Of a stretch of 64,000 nt of DNA, positions 35,588 to 46,200 are shown in pieces. The notes below the pieces were generated by a model. That model was not told the origin of the DNA. It ran no database searches and saw only the letters and a program-made list of their open reading frames with translations. This DNA is from Herbaspirillum autotrophicum (GTDB lineage: Bacteria > Pseudomonadota > Gammaproteobacteria > Burkholderiales > Burkholderiaceae_D), in contig NZ_LFLS01000027.1 of NCBI RefSeq assembly GCF_001189915.1, positions 20,801-84,800 on the forward strand, given 5' to 3'. The translations under genes and the position numbers were made by a program. Position 1 is the first letter of the stretch. Each line of letters starts with the position of its first letter.

Positions 35588-38500
35588 ATGCGCAGCTACC
35601 AACTTTTCAGCCGGGTTTCCCGGGTTCGCCAACTCGCATTGTTGATGGGAACGGCGGCACTGTTTTACAGTGCCCATTCCCAGGCCGCGCTCGAAGTGTC
35701 GAAGAGTGTCTCGCCGGGTTACAGCACCTCCATTTATCCAGGCGACGTTACCTCGTTCCGGATTACGCTGACCAACAGCAATTCGGCATCGGCTGTTACT
35801 GGTGTGAATTTTACCGACACCATGCCACCCGAGTTGACGGTGGCCGGCGCCGGCGTCAAATCTTATGCGTGCTTTGATGGTACGAATGCACCCGTGGCCA
35901 GCACCGGTTCGATCACCGCGACCATCGGCTCCAGTCAGATCATCGTCGCCGGCGGCACGGTACCGATTGCCCAAGCGGCCGGTAACACCGGCCGTTGTGA
36001 AATTGACGTCGAAGTCACGTCACTGGCACGCAACAAATCACTCATCAACACCATTCCCAAAGATGCCGTCAGCGGTGTCGATAATAGCGGCAATATTACC
36101 AATGGCTCACCGGCACTGCAGTCGATCCTCGTCAATGATCTGACGTTGCCCAGCCTGAGCAAAAGTTTTTCTTCCTCGGCTGTCGTCAAAGGTGACAAGA
36201 CAGTGCGCCTGACCATGGTGATCAGTAACGCGGGCGCTGCCACCAATTTGCCGCTCAACGGCATCGGCGATACACCGGCCTACGCCTTGCGCGATCGTTT
36301 GCCCGTGGGTTTGCAGGTAGCAGCAACGCCCAATGCGACGGCTGTTTGCAGCGGCAGCGGTGTGGCGCCGACATTTACGCCGGCCGCGGCGGCGACGGTA
36401 CTGACGGCCACCGGCGGCACCGTGGCTGCCGGCGGCAGTTGTACGCTGGCAGTCGATCTGGTGGGTACCACCACCGATGGCGCGTATCAGAAAGATGTGG
36501 TCAATACCATTGACCGCAATACCGATTTCGGCAACAAGCGCGGCCTGATCCCGGCCAGCGATGCCAGTGCCAGCCTGTCGATCCGTTCGGTATTGCGGGT
36601 CACCAAATTGTTTGCACCGGGAACCGTCAGTGCCGGTCAGCCATCGACGCTGACGATCACCTTGAGCAACGACAGTCCGGTCAATCCCATCACGCTGACC
36701 AGCTTCATCGACAGTCCTATCGATGGCATCGGCAATGCGGCGTATGGTTTGAAAATTGTTGGCACCCCAACCAATACCTGCAATTCCACCATTACCGTCA
36801 ATGGCGGCGCAACCGGATTTTCTCTGACCGGCGGCGCCATTCCGGCAGCCGGCAGTTGTGCGATTACGGTGACCTTTGTCGGCAGCGTACAGACTGCCGG
36901 TCAGCCCAAGGCGTTTACCAACGTGATTCCGGCCGGCGCAGTCGTGACCAGCGATTCCGGTATCACCAGCCAGGGTGCGACGCACTCGGTCACGGTCGCC
37001 GACCAACTGCTGGTCAGCAAAAGTTCCAGCCCGACGACGGTGGCTGCCGGCAATCCGATTCAATACAGCATCAGTATCAGCAATTACACCGCTACTGCGT
37101 TAAGCAATGTGGTGCTCAAGGACACCTTGCCGCCGGGCGTGCTGGCATTGCCGACGGCACCGTCGGCGCCGAGCGTGTCGCCTGCTTCCTGCCTGAATCT
37201 GACGCACAACATTCCGCCGCTGCCGATTTCGATGGCGGTACCGCAATTCACCATCGGCACCGTGCCGGCCGGCACGGGTGCCGGGCCGGGCGTGTGTACC
37301 GTGACGTTCTGGGCGATGGCGCCCAAGGGTTCGGGCGTCAACACCACGCTGACCAATACGATTCGTGCCAACGATGTCGGCACCGGCGGTATCGTCAATG
37401 CCATCGATTCCAACAGCGTCGTTGCCACCATCGGTTCGGCGCTCACCATCGACAAGAACTTCAGTCCGGCCAGTGCCGCTGAAGGCACGGTATCGCTGCT
37501 GACGCTGACGCTGACCAATATCTCATCACAGGCGATCACCAACGCCAGGTTTACCGATACGCTGCCGGTCGGCTCGACTGGTTTGCAACTGGTGGTGGCC
37601 GACCCGGCCAGCGCTGCCACTACTTGCCAGAACGCGACGCTGACGGCACTGCCGGGCACCAACACCATTACGCTGACCGGCGCCACGGTACCGGCGCGTG
37701 CCAGCAATGGCACCGGCACCAGCGGCAGTTGCCAGGTCCAGGTCAAAGTGATCGGCCCGGCCGGCAATTACACCAACAGTTTGCCGGCGGGTGCCTTGAG
37801 CGGCACGCAGAATTATGCCGATGGCACCACCGACACCATCAGCAGTCCCGGTCCGGTCAACGCCAGTCTGACTTACACCGCAGCATTGGTGGCCAGCAAG
37901 AATTTTTCGCCGACGACCGTCAGCGCCGGTGGCAAGGCCACGGTGCGCATCAACCTGACCAATACCGACAGCGGCACGCTGAATAACGTCAGTGTGCAGG
38001 ATCCGTTGCCGGCCGGGATGGTGATTGCCTCCCCTTCGAATGCCTATACTACTTGCGGCGGCAATCCGGTCATTACGGCGGTGCCGGGCGCGGCATCGGC
38101 GGCGTTGTCCGGCGTGGTGCTGGCGGCGGGCGGCAAATGCGATGTCTTGTTCGATGTCGCTGTCAGCGGCAGCAGCAACTGGATCAATACGATTCCGGTT
38201 GGCAAGGTCACTGCCAGTGGCGGCGTGCAAAACGTGCAGCCGGTCACGGCTACGCTGATCAACAGCACCGCCGGTGCCGTCAGCGTCACCAACAATACCG
38301 CGCCGGCGACCTTGCCGTCGCCGGGCAGCGCCAGTGAACTGACGGTGAAAATCAGCAACACCGGTTCGGTGGCGCTGAGTGGCCTCAATCTGAACAACTA
38401 TTTCACGGCCAACGGTGTGGCCGGCGGCGTCGCCACCGGCATGCAGATCGCCGCCAATCCTGATCTGAGCACCACGTGCCCGGGCGGGATCGTCACGGCC

Positions 38501-41500
38501 GGCCCTGACGGCACCAGCATCCTGTTGTCCAACGCCACGCTGGCGGCCGGTGCTTCCTGCACGATTACTGCCAATGTCACGTTGAATACCACCGGTACCG
38601 TGCAGAATACGATACCGGCCGGTGCCATCACCAATAACCAAGGCATCAGCAACGCCACGCTGGCCGTGACCAGTTTGTCGGCGGGTGCCAATATCGGGAT
38701 CGTCAAACGCTTCACGCCGGCGGTGATCAAACCGAATGAGCGCGCGCGCCTGCGGTTGACCTTCATCAATCCGGTGACGATTACGATGACCGACCTGACC
38801 GCGGTCGACAACTTGCCCACCAACATGAGCATACCGGCGGGCGCCAATCCGATGACGACGTGCAGCGGCGGCAGTGTGGCGGCGACCAGCGCCAGCCAGG
38901 TCAAACTGAGCGGCGGCAGCTTGCCGCCCGCTACTGCCGGCAGCTCTGCCAGTTGCTATCTTGAAATCGATGTGCAGACCAATGGTGCCGGCACCTTCAG
39001 CAACGTGATCGCACCGGGCGATGTGAGCGCCAACGCCGGTGGCACACCCACCTCCAATCCGACGCCGGGGACGGCGACGCTGGAAGTGCGCAATCCGGTA
39101 GCGATCAGCAAGGCTTTCCTGCCGACTTCGGTGGCGCCTGGCGTACCGTCGACGGTGACGATCACGCTCAACAACAGCAACAACATTGCCCTGACCAATG
39201 CGGTGCTGAACGACGTCTTGCCCGCCAATCTGGTGGTGGCGCAAGTGCCGAACGCCAGCACCACTTGCAGCGGCGGCGTGGTGACGGCCAATGTGTCGGC
39301 CAAATCAGTGGCGCTGACCGGCGCCACATTGCCAGCCAATGCCTCGTGCGTGGTGAAGTTTGATGCGGTCAGCAATATTGGCGGCGTGTATGAAAACATC
39401 ATCGCTGCCGGCAGCCTCAATACCAAACAGGGCGTGACCAACGAAACCCCGGCCAGCGCCACGCTGAGCCTGCTGGATCCGCCGACGGTCAACAAACAGT
39501 TCAATCCGGTATCGATTGCGGCCAATGCCAGGTCGACGCTGACCATCGTGCTCGGCAACCCTAACAGCAGTGTCGCCACCTTGAGCGCAGCGCTGGTCGA
39601 TACCTTGCCAACGTTGCCGGGCAATATCGTGATTGCCTCGCCGAACGCCCTGAGCGGTACGTGCAACATGGGCAGCGTGACGGCCCCGGCCGGCGGCGCA
39701 ACGGTAACCTACGCCAGCGGCGCCACCATTCCGGCCGGCGGCTGCGTGATCAATGTCGATGTCACCGGTACGGTCAACGGTTCGTACAACAACTTCATCG
39801 GCGCCGGTGCGCTGACCACCAATATCGGCAAGAACGTACAGCCGGCCAGCGCCAATCTGGAAATCACGCCGCTCGGCTTCATTTCCGGCAAGGTATTCAA
39901 GGACAACAAGCTGGTGCCGAACGGCAGCTTCGTGCAGGGTACCGATACCGCCATCGCCAATGTGACGATCACCCTGAGCGGCACCAGCTACGGCGCCGAT
40001 GGTGTCGCCGGCGGTGGTGATGACACCGTGGTCACGTTGACCACGGTGACGGATGCGCTGGGCAACTACGCCTTTACCGGTCTCCTGCCGGGCAACTATA
40101 CCGTTACCGAAACCGAACAACCGGCCGGTACCCTCAATGGCATTACGACTGCCGGTACGATTGCGGGCAGCGGGGGTGGCACCGCTGGTACGGCGACTGC
40201 CATCAGCGTCACGCCAAGCCGGGTGTCGAACATCATTTTGCTCAAGGATGGCGGCGGCAAGGTATCGTCTTCGCCCGGCAACAATTTTGCCGAAGTGGTG
40301 CCGTCGTCGATCAGCGGCAAGGTATTCCTCGATCAAAACAATAACGGCGTCTACGAGCTGGCAGACAGCCCTCTGGCCGATGTCAGCATCGAGTTGCTGA
40401 ACAATCTGGGCGCGGTGGTGGCGACCACCAAGACCGATGCCAACGGCGCATACAGTTTCAATAATCTGGTGCCGGGTACGTATTCGGTACGTGAACCGAA
40501 CCAACCGGCCGATACCATCAATGGCAAAACCGTAGCCGGTACCATGGCCAACGGTGGTACCGCCGGCACACCGACTGCCGTCAGCGTCTTGCCGAGCCAG
40601 ATCAGCACCATCGTGCTGCCGCCGGCAACCAACAGCAGCGGCAACAACTTCGCCGAACTGCCGAGCGGTCGCCAGATTTCGGGCCGGGTATTTGCCGACG
40701 TCAATAACGATGGCCTGTTCAATGCCGGCGACACCGGTTTGGCCGGCGTCAAGATCGACTTGACTGGTACCGATGTCAACGGTACGCCGGTGACAAAAAC
40801 TACGACGACTGCGGCGGATGGCCGGTATACCTTCATCGGTCTGCCAGAAGGCACCTATACCGTTACCGAACCGGTACAGCCGCCGCGCACCAACAACGGC
40901 ATCACCACGGCCGGTTCGGCCGGCGGTACTGTCACTGCGGTGGGTACCGTGCCATCGGTCATCTCGGTGATTCCGATGACCGGCAACAATACGATTTCGG
41001 TGGACAACAATTTCGCCGAAATGCCGATCCTGACCGGTGTCGTTTCCGGCAAGGTATATGTTGATACCAACAACAATGGCGTGCCTGACGGTGGCGAAGC
41101 CGGCATCGCAGGGGTAGTGATGCATCTGACCGGTACCGATATCAATGGCACCGCCGTCAGTCGCGATACGACTACCGCCGCTGATGGCAGCTACAGCTTC
41201 GCCAACCTGGTGCCGAGCAATGCCAGCGGATACACCATTACCGAAATCCAGCCGGCGCAATACAAGGATGGAAAAACTACTGTGGCACCGGGCAATCCCG
41301 GTGTGGGGTCATCGGTCAAACCGGTATCGGCCAACAATGCCGATGTGATCCGCAATGTCGTGGTGCAGGCTGGCGATGTGCTGGGCAATTACAACTTCGG
41401 CGAAATCGGCAACCTGGCCCTGAAGGCGCCGCTGATCAATGGCTATGTCTATCTGGATCGCGAACACAGCCGCCAGCGTCCGGTCGATGGCAGCGCGCCC

Positions 41501-43243
41501 GGCCTGAGTGGCTGGACCGTGCAACTGACGCAAGGTGCGACCACCATTTGCACCACCACTACCGATGCCTATGGTTTCTACCAGTTCGACAATCTGCATT
41601 GCCCGGGCTATGAAGCATCCGGTCTGCCAACCGGTGCCGGCTTCAACATCCGTTTCACCAAGGATGGCAATCAAATGCCGACGGTGCCGACTTCGGGCGA
41701 CAATCGCGGCAATACCTCGACCGCGACGGGCGGCGTGATCAGCAACATCACCTTGTCGGCCAACGATGAAGTGATCGAACAAAACCTGCCGCTCGATCCG
41801 TCCGGCGTGGTGTATGACTCGGTTACCCGCAATCCGGTCGCCGGCGCGGTGGTCAGCATCAGTGGTCCGCCTGGCTTCAATGCCGCCACGCATCTGGTCG
41901 GCGGTCTGGCGGCGCAAAGTCAGACGGTGGGCAGCGATGGCTTCTATCAGTTCTTGCTGCAAAATGCCTTTCCGACCGGCACGTATACCTTGTCGGTGGT
42001 TGCACCGGGCGGCTATCTGCCGGCCCCTTCGACTAGTCTGCCAGTGTGTAACGGGACGCTGACCGTGGGTGCCTTGCCGAATCCGGCCTTGGTCCAGGCC
42101 AGCAATACCGCGCCGGGATTGTCGGTGCCACAGCAACTCGATCCGAGCGCTTGCGCCGGTCTGGTGGCCGGTGGTGCGGCATCGACCCAGTACTATTTCA
42201 GCTTCGTGATCACCAATGGTGGCTCGGCGGATATTCTCAACAATCACATTCCGCTTGATCCGGTGCAGCAAGGCGCGATCCGCGTCTCGAAGACGACGCC
42301 GCTGGTGAATGTGTCGCGTGGCGATCTGGTGCCTTACACCATCACCGCCACCAACACGCTGACTTCGCCGATTCCGAACGTGAATGTGCGCGATCAGATT
42401 CCACCCGGCTTCAAATATCGTCAGGGCAGCGCTTCGCTCAACGGTGTGGCAGTTGAACCTGCGGTGAGCGGACGTTTGCTGACCTGGCCGGCGCAGAACT
42501 TCGCGGCGCAGGAAAAGAAAACCTATCGTCTGCTGCTGACGGTCGGTTCCGGTGTCGGCGATGGCACGTATATCAATCAAGCCTGGGCGGCCAGCAATGT
42601 GACCAGTCTGATGTTGTCGAATCTGGCGACGGCGACGGTACGCATCGTGCCGGATCCGACTTTCGATTGCCCGGACATCATCGGTAAGGTATTCGACGAC
42701 CAGAACGCCAACGGCTATCAGGATCAGGGCGAGCCCGGCATTCCGGCAGTGCGTCTGGCAACGCCGCGCGGTCTGTTGGTGACCACCGATGCCGAAGGCC
42801 GCTTCCATGTGCCGTGCCCGGACATTCCGAATCAGGACCGTGGCGCCAATTTCGTGATGAAGCTGGATGAGCGCTCGTTGCCAAGCGGTTACCGCATCAC
42901 TACCGAAAATCCGCGCGATGTCCGCATTACCCGCGGCAAGGTGACCAAGCTCAACTTCGGCGCCTCGATTCACCGCGTGGTGCGGCTGGAACTCAGCGAT
43001 GCCGCGTTCACTGCGGGCAGCACCACCTTGCAGCCGCAATGGCAACAGCAACTGGATGCCTTGCCGGCGCAATTGAGACTGCGGCCATCAGTGGTGCGGC
43101 TGGCGTATCAGAGCGGGCAGGAAAAAGCGGAGCTGGTGCAGCAACGTATCGCGGCCATCCGCAAATACATTGAAGAGCGCTGGAAAAAGGATGCGTCAAA
43201 AGGGGAGTACACGCTCAACATCGAAGTCGAGAACGCACAATGA
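35588..43243 (+). CDS. Giant secreted repeat protein with DUF11-like and SdrD/CNA-B-like modules
   Basis: A 2551-residue exported protein. A Sec signal peptide spans about residues 1-32 (cleavage near HSQA-ALEV). Ten DUF11-like repeats of 125-150 residues follow (about 33-1430). Most have a conserved Cys pair and a closing NxIPAGxV-type motif. Six SdrD/CNA-B-like modules come next (about 1431-2229), with motifs like ISGKVFLDQNNNGV. One more DUF11-like repeat, one more SdrD-like module and a C-terminal OmpA-like remnant complete it. There is no LPXTG signal. The start is the ATG at the signal peptide; no good ribosome-binding site is visible, and an ATG 17 codons earlier is possible. The stop overlaps the next gene's ATG. 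A surface adhesin or matrix role is inferred. Confidence 0.85.
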   Translation: MRSYQLFSRVSRVRQLALLMGTAALFYSAHSQAALEVSKSVSPGYSTSIYPGDVTSFRITLTNSNSASAVTGVNFTDTMPPELTVAGAGVKSYACFDGTNAPVASTGSITATIGSSQIIVAGGTVPIAQAAGNTGRCEIDVEVTSLARNKSLINTIPKDAVSGVDNSGNITNGSPALQSILVNDLTLPSLSKSFSSSAVVKGDKTVRLTMVISNAGAATNLPLNGIGDTPAYALRDRLPVGLQVAATPNATAVCSGSGVAPTFTPAAAATVLTATGGTVAAGGSCTLAVDLVGTTTDGAYQKDVVNTIDRNTDFGNKRGLIPASDASASLSIRSVLRVTKLFAPGTVSAGQPSTLTITLSNDSPVNPITLTSFIDSPIDGIGNAAYGLKIVGTPTNTCNSTITVNGGATGFSLTGGAIPAAGSCAITVTFVGSVQTAGQPKAFTNVIPAGAVVTSDSGITSQGATHSVTVADQLLVSKSSSPTTVAAGNPIQYSISISNYTATALSNVVLKDTLPPGVLALPTAPSAPSVSPASCLNLTHNIPPLPISMAVPQFTIGTVPAGTGAGPGVCTVTFWAMAPKGSGVNTTLTNTIRANDVGTGGIVNAIDSNSVVATIGSALTIDKNFSPASAAEGTVSLLTLTLTNISSQAITNARFTDTLPVGSTGLQLVVADPASAATTCQNATLTALPGTNTITLTGATVPARASNGTGTSGSCQVQVKVIGPAGNYTNSLPAGALSGTQNYADGTTDTISSPGPVNASLTYTAALVASKNFSPTTVSAGGKATVRINLTNTDSGTLNNVSVQDPLPAGMVIASPSNAYTTCGGNPVITAVPGAASAALSGVVLAAGGKCDVLFDVAVSGSSNWINTIPVGKVTASGGVQNVQPVTATLINSTAGAVSVTNNTAPATLPSPGSASELTVKISNTGSVALSGLNLNNYFTANGVAGGVATGMQIAANPDLSTTCPGGIVTAGPDGTSILLSNATLAAGASCTITANVTLNTTGTVQNTIPAGAITNNQGISNATLAVTSLSAGANIGIVKRFTPAVIKPNERARLRLTFINPVTITMTDLTAVDNLPTNMSIPAGANPMTTCSGGSVAATSASQVKLSGGSLPPATAGSSASCYLEIDVQTNGAGTFSNVIAPGDVSANAGGTPTSNPTPGTATLEVRNPVAISKAFLPTSVAPGVPSTVTITLNNSNNIALTNAVLNDVLPANLVVAQVPNASTTCSGGVVTANVSAKSVALTGATLPANASCVVKFDAVSNIGGVYENIIAAGSLNTKQGVTNETPASATLSLLDPPTVNKQFNPVSIAANARSTLTIVLGNPNSSVATLSAALVDTLPTLPGNIVIASPNALSGTCNMGSVTAPAGGATVTYASGATIPAGGCVINVDVTGTVNGSYNNFIGAGALTTNIGKNVQPASANLEITPLGFISGKVFKDNKLVPNGSFVQGTDTAIANVTITLSGTSYGADGVAGGGDDTVVTLTTVTDALGNYAFTGLLPGNYTVTETEQPAGTLNGITTAGTIAGSGGGTAGTATAISVTPSRVSNIILLKDGGGKVSSSPGNNFAEVVPSSISGKVFLDQNNNGVYELADSPLADVSIELLNNLGAVVATTKTDANGAYSFNNLVPGTYSVREPNQPADTINGKTVAGTMANGGTAGTPTAVSVLPSQISTIVLPPATNSSGNNFAELPSGRQISGRVFADVNNDGLFNAGDTGLAGVKIDLTGTDVNGTPVTKTTTTAADGRYTFIGLPEGTYTVTEPVQPPRTNNGITTAGSAGGTVTAVGTVPSVISVIPMTGNNTISVDNNFAEMPILTGVVSGKVYVDTNNNGVPDGGEAGIAGVVMHLTGTDINGTAVSRDTTTAADGSYSFANLVPSNASGYTITEIQPAQYKDGKTTVAPGNPGVGSSVKPVSANNADVIRNVVVQAGDVLGNYNFGEIGNLALKAPLINGYVYLDREHSRQRPVDGSAPGLSGWTVQLTQGATTICTTTTDAYGFYQFDNLHCPGYEASGLPTGAGFNIRFTKDGNQMPTVPTSGDNRGNTSTATGGVISNITLSANDEVIEQNLPLDPSGVVYDSVTRNPVAGAVVSISGPPGFNAATHLVGGLAAQSQTVGSDGFYQFLLQNAFPTGTYTLSVVAPGGYLPAPSTSLPVCNGTLTVGALPNPALVQASNTAPGLSVPQQLDPSACAGLVAGGAASTQYYFSFVITNGGSADILNNHIPLDPVQQGAIRVSKTTPLVNVSRGDLVPYTITATNTLTSPIPNVNVRDQIPPGFKYRQGSASLNGVAVEPAVSGRLLTWPAQNFAAQEKKTYRLLLTVGSGVGDGTYINQAWAASNVTSLMLSNLATATVRIVPDPTFDCPDIIGKVFDDQNANGYQDQGEPGIPAVRLATPRGLLVTTDAEGRFHVPCPDIPNQDRGANFVMKLDERSLPSGYRITTENPRDVRITRGKVTKLNFGASIHRVVRLELSDAAFTAGSTTLQPQWQQQLDALPAQLRLRPSVVRLAYQSGQEKAELVQQRIAAIRKYIEERWKKDASKGEYTLNIEVENAQ

Positions 43244-46200
43244 AAACTAAAAATCGTTTTAATCTCCGTGCGAAACGGATTGCCGTTCTGTTGAGTGCAC
43301 TCGGCATGACTTACTTGCCGATCCGGGCGCAGGAAATAGCGGATATCGCTGATCCGAATTTCAAGGTGCGCGGCAAAATGCTGGATCACAATCGTACTGA
43401 TCCGGCGCTGGTGTCGCCCAACAGCGAACGTCAGGGCAGTGAGTTTGCCGGCCTGTCGCCGTCGTCGCTGTCGTTTGGCGAGCGCAAGATCATGCTGGAA
43501 ACGGTGGCGCCTGAAAGCGCGGCGCAGCAACAGCTGGTGATGGAAGACAAGATCAATGCCAGTCATTTTGAGTCCGGACGCGCAGTGTTGCTGCCACCGA
43601 CCAAGGAGGCGTTGAATGACTTGTTGCATACGCTCAAAGACAAGCGCGACATCAAGATTCAGATCGTCGGTCATACCGATAGCCAACGCATCGCACCGGC
43701 CTTGCGTGCCACCTACGCCGACAATCAGGCATTGTCGGAAGCACGGGCACTGGCGGTGGCTGCCTACCTGAAACAGGGACTGAACATTCCGGCGGACGCT
43801 TTTTCGGTGAGTGGCAAGGGCGAAAGCCAGGCCGTCGCCAGTAATGCAACGGCGGCTGGCATGGCGAGGAACCGGCGGGTAGAGATCCGGGTCTGGTTCA
43901 GTGCTGCTCCGGCCATGGTGACGCGCGAGAAAGTCGTTGACGACAACGTCTGCGCCGCCAATCCGAATGCGGCCGAATTGCCATTCTCGATCAGCGTCGA
44001 CGGACAACCGATGCAACTGGATGCCAAGGCACAGGAAGCCGATCATCAGCGTTGCGTCGACGTCGGTCTGGAAAAGGCCGATATTCAGATCAAGTTCGAT
44101 CCGCTCAATGTTTCACCGGCACTCAATGTCTGGGTAGTCCCGAGCACCGCCGTGCGCGGCAAGGAAGTTTACTTTGGTACTTACACCAACTATGCATGGT
44201 GGCTGCGTCGCGGCGAATTGCGGGTGTTTGCCAAAGGCCAGAACACCCAGGAAACGCCGTTGGCAGTGGTGCCGTTTGCGCCGGGTGCCGCGATCCGGTG
44301 GCAAGCGCCGGACAATGTCCCGAGCGAGCTGGCTTATCTGATCCGGGTCTATGATGCCGATGGCCGGTTCGATGAAACCTTGCTCAAGCCGATGCGTTTG
44401 CTGGATCGCAGCGATCCGCTCAACGATCCGCAACGGCTGGCGCGCGAACAATTATCCGGTTGGGGCGAGTCCAGTCTGTATCTGAAGAACATTCCGGCAC
44501 GCGGTGGTTCGGTGACGATCAGCGGCGAAAAGATTCAGGCCGGTGAAACCGTAACCGCCATGGGCATGCAAGTGCCGGTCGACGACAAGGGCAAGTTTGT
44601 GTTGCGGCAGATTTTGCCACCCGGTCCGCATCAGGTGGATGTCGCTGTCAAAGATGCCAGTGGCAAGGGGGCCAGCTTCCGGCGCAATCTGTCGATTGCC
44701 GATCAGGACTGGTTCTATTTTGCCGTCGCTGATCTGACACTGGGTCAGGACCGGACGACCGGTCCGGCGCAACTGGTGACCAATGACACTTCGCATTACA
44801 ACAATGAAACCTGGATCGACGGTCGCGGCGCGTTCTACCTGAAGGGCAAGATCAAGGGCGATTATTTGCTGACGGCCAGCGCCGATACGCGCGAACAGCC
44901 GTTGCAGGATTTGTTCAGCAATTTTCAATCGAAGGATCCGAACTATCTGTTGCGACGGATCGACCCAGACCGTTACTACCCGGTGTATGGCGACGACAGC
45001 ACCATCGTCGATGATGCACCGACGCAGGGGAAATTTTTCGTCAAGCTGGAAAAGGATAGTTCCTATGTGATGTGGGGTAATTTCCAGACCGCATGGACCG
45101 GTACCGAACTGACCCAATACAGCCGTGGTTTGTATGGTGCCAACCTGCTGTGGAATAACAATGACACCACGCGTTACGGTGAAAAGCGCACCACGGTGAA
45201 TGCATTTGTTGCCGATCCGGGGACGTTGCAATCACGCGAAGAATTCCGGGGCACCGGCGGCTCGCTGTATTACCTGCATCATCTGGATGCAACCGAAGGT
45301 TCCGAGCGGTTGTGGGTGGAAGTGCGCGACAAGGATTCCGGTCTGGTGATCCAGCGCACGCCGCTGACACCGGCGCAGGATTATGAAATCAATTATCTGC
45401 AAGGTCGGGTAGTGTTACGCGCCCCATTGCCGTCGGTATCCGATGGCAGTACGCTGATCCAGACTTCGACCGCCAATGGCAATCCGGTCTACCTGATTGC
45501 GACCTACGAATATGTGCCGGGCCTGACCGAGATCAGCAGCAGCGCCGTCGGTCTGCGCGCCAGCCACTGGTTCAATGACAATCTGCGCGTCGGCATGAGC
45601 GTGTATCGTCAGGGCGATAATGGCCAGGATCAAAATCTCAAGGGCATCGACACCATGCTGCGCTACAAGCCCGGCACCTGGGTCAAGGGGGAAGTGGCGC
45701 GTTCCAGCGGAATCGGCAATACCGCGCTGACCTCGCTCACCGGCGGCTATGATTTTGCGCAAAGCATTCTGACCAATCAGACCGCCCATGCCGAGCGCGT
45801 CGATGCTGCGCTGGATCTGGCGGATATCAGTACGCTCAAGGGCCGTTTGTCGGCGTATTGGCAAAATCGCGGCGCCGGTTTTTCCGGTCCCGGACTGGCA
45901 ACGCCGAATGGCGAAGCGATGCAACAGAAAGGTTTCTCCGGCACGGTGCCGATCAATGATTCAACTGAAATCAGTACCAAGGTCGATTATCGCGATGCTC
46001 TCAGTCAGAGCGCCAACACGGTGGAAACCGCAGTGCGACACAAGATTGATGCGGAATGGGGTGTCTCGGCCGGGGTGCGGCGGGATCAGCGTTCCAATGC
46101 CAACGTGCCCGGAGCGATTGTCAATGCCAGCCCGTTGCTGAGTCAGAATGGCGCGCGCAGCGATGTCATCGTGCGCGTCGATTACCGGCCATTGGAAGAG

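Noticed and set aside
37526..43072. Three long minus-strand frames (572, 651 and 587 codons) opposite the giant repeat gene
   Set aside because: Their His/Arg/Gly/Gln-rich content is what the reverse complement of the Thr/Ala/Asn repeats gives; the plus strand has signal peptide, modular domains and coupling to the next gene.
35588..43243. Gram-positive origin or sortase anchoring of the SdrD-like protein
   Set aside because: No LPXTG motif or C-terminal membrane anchor is present, codon and base composition match the rest of the window, and the partner is an outer-membrane protein.
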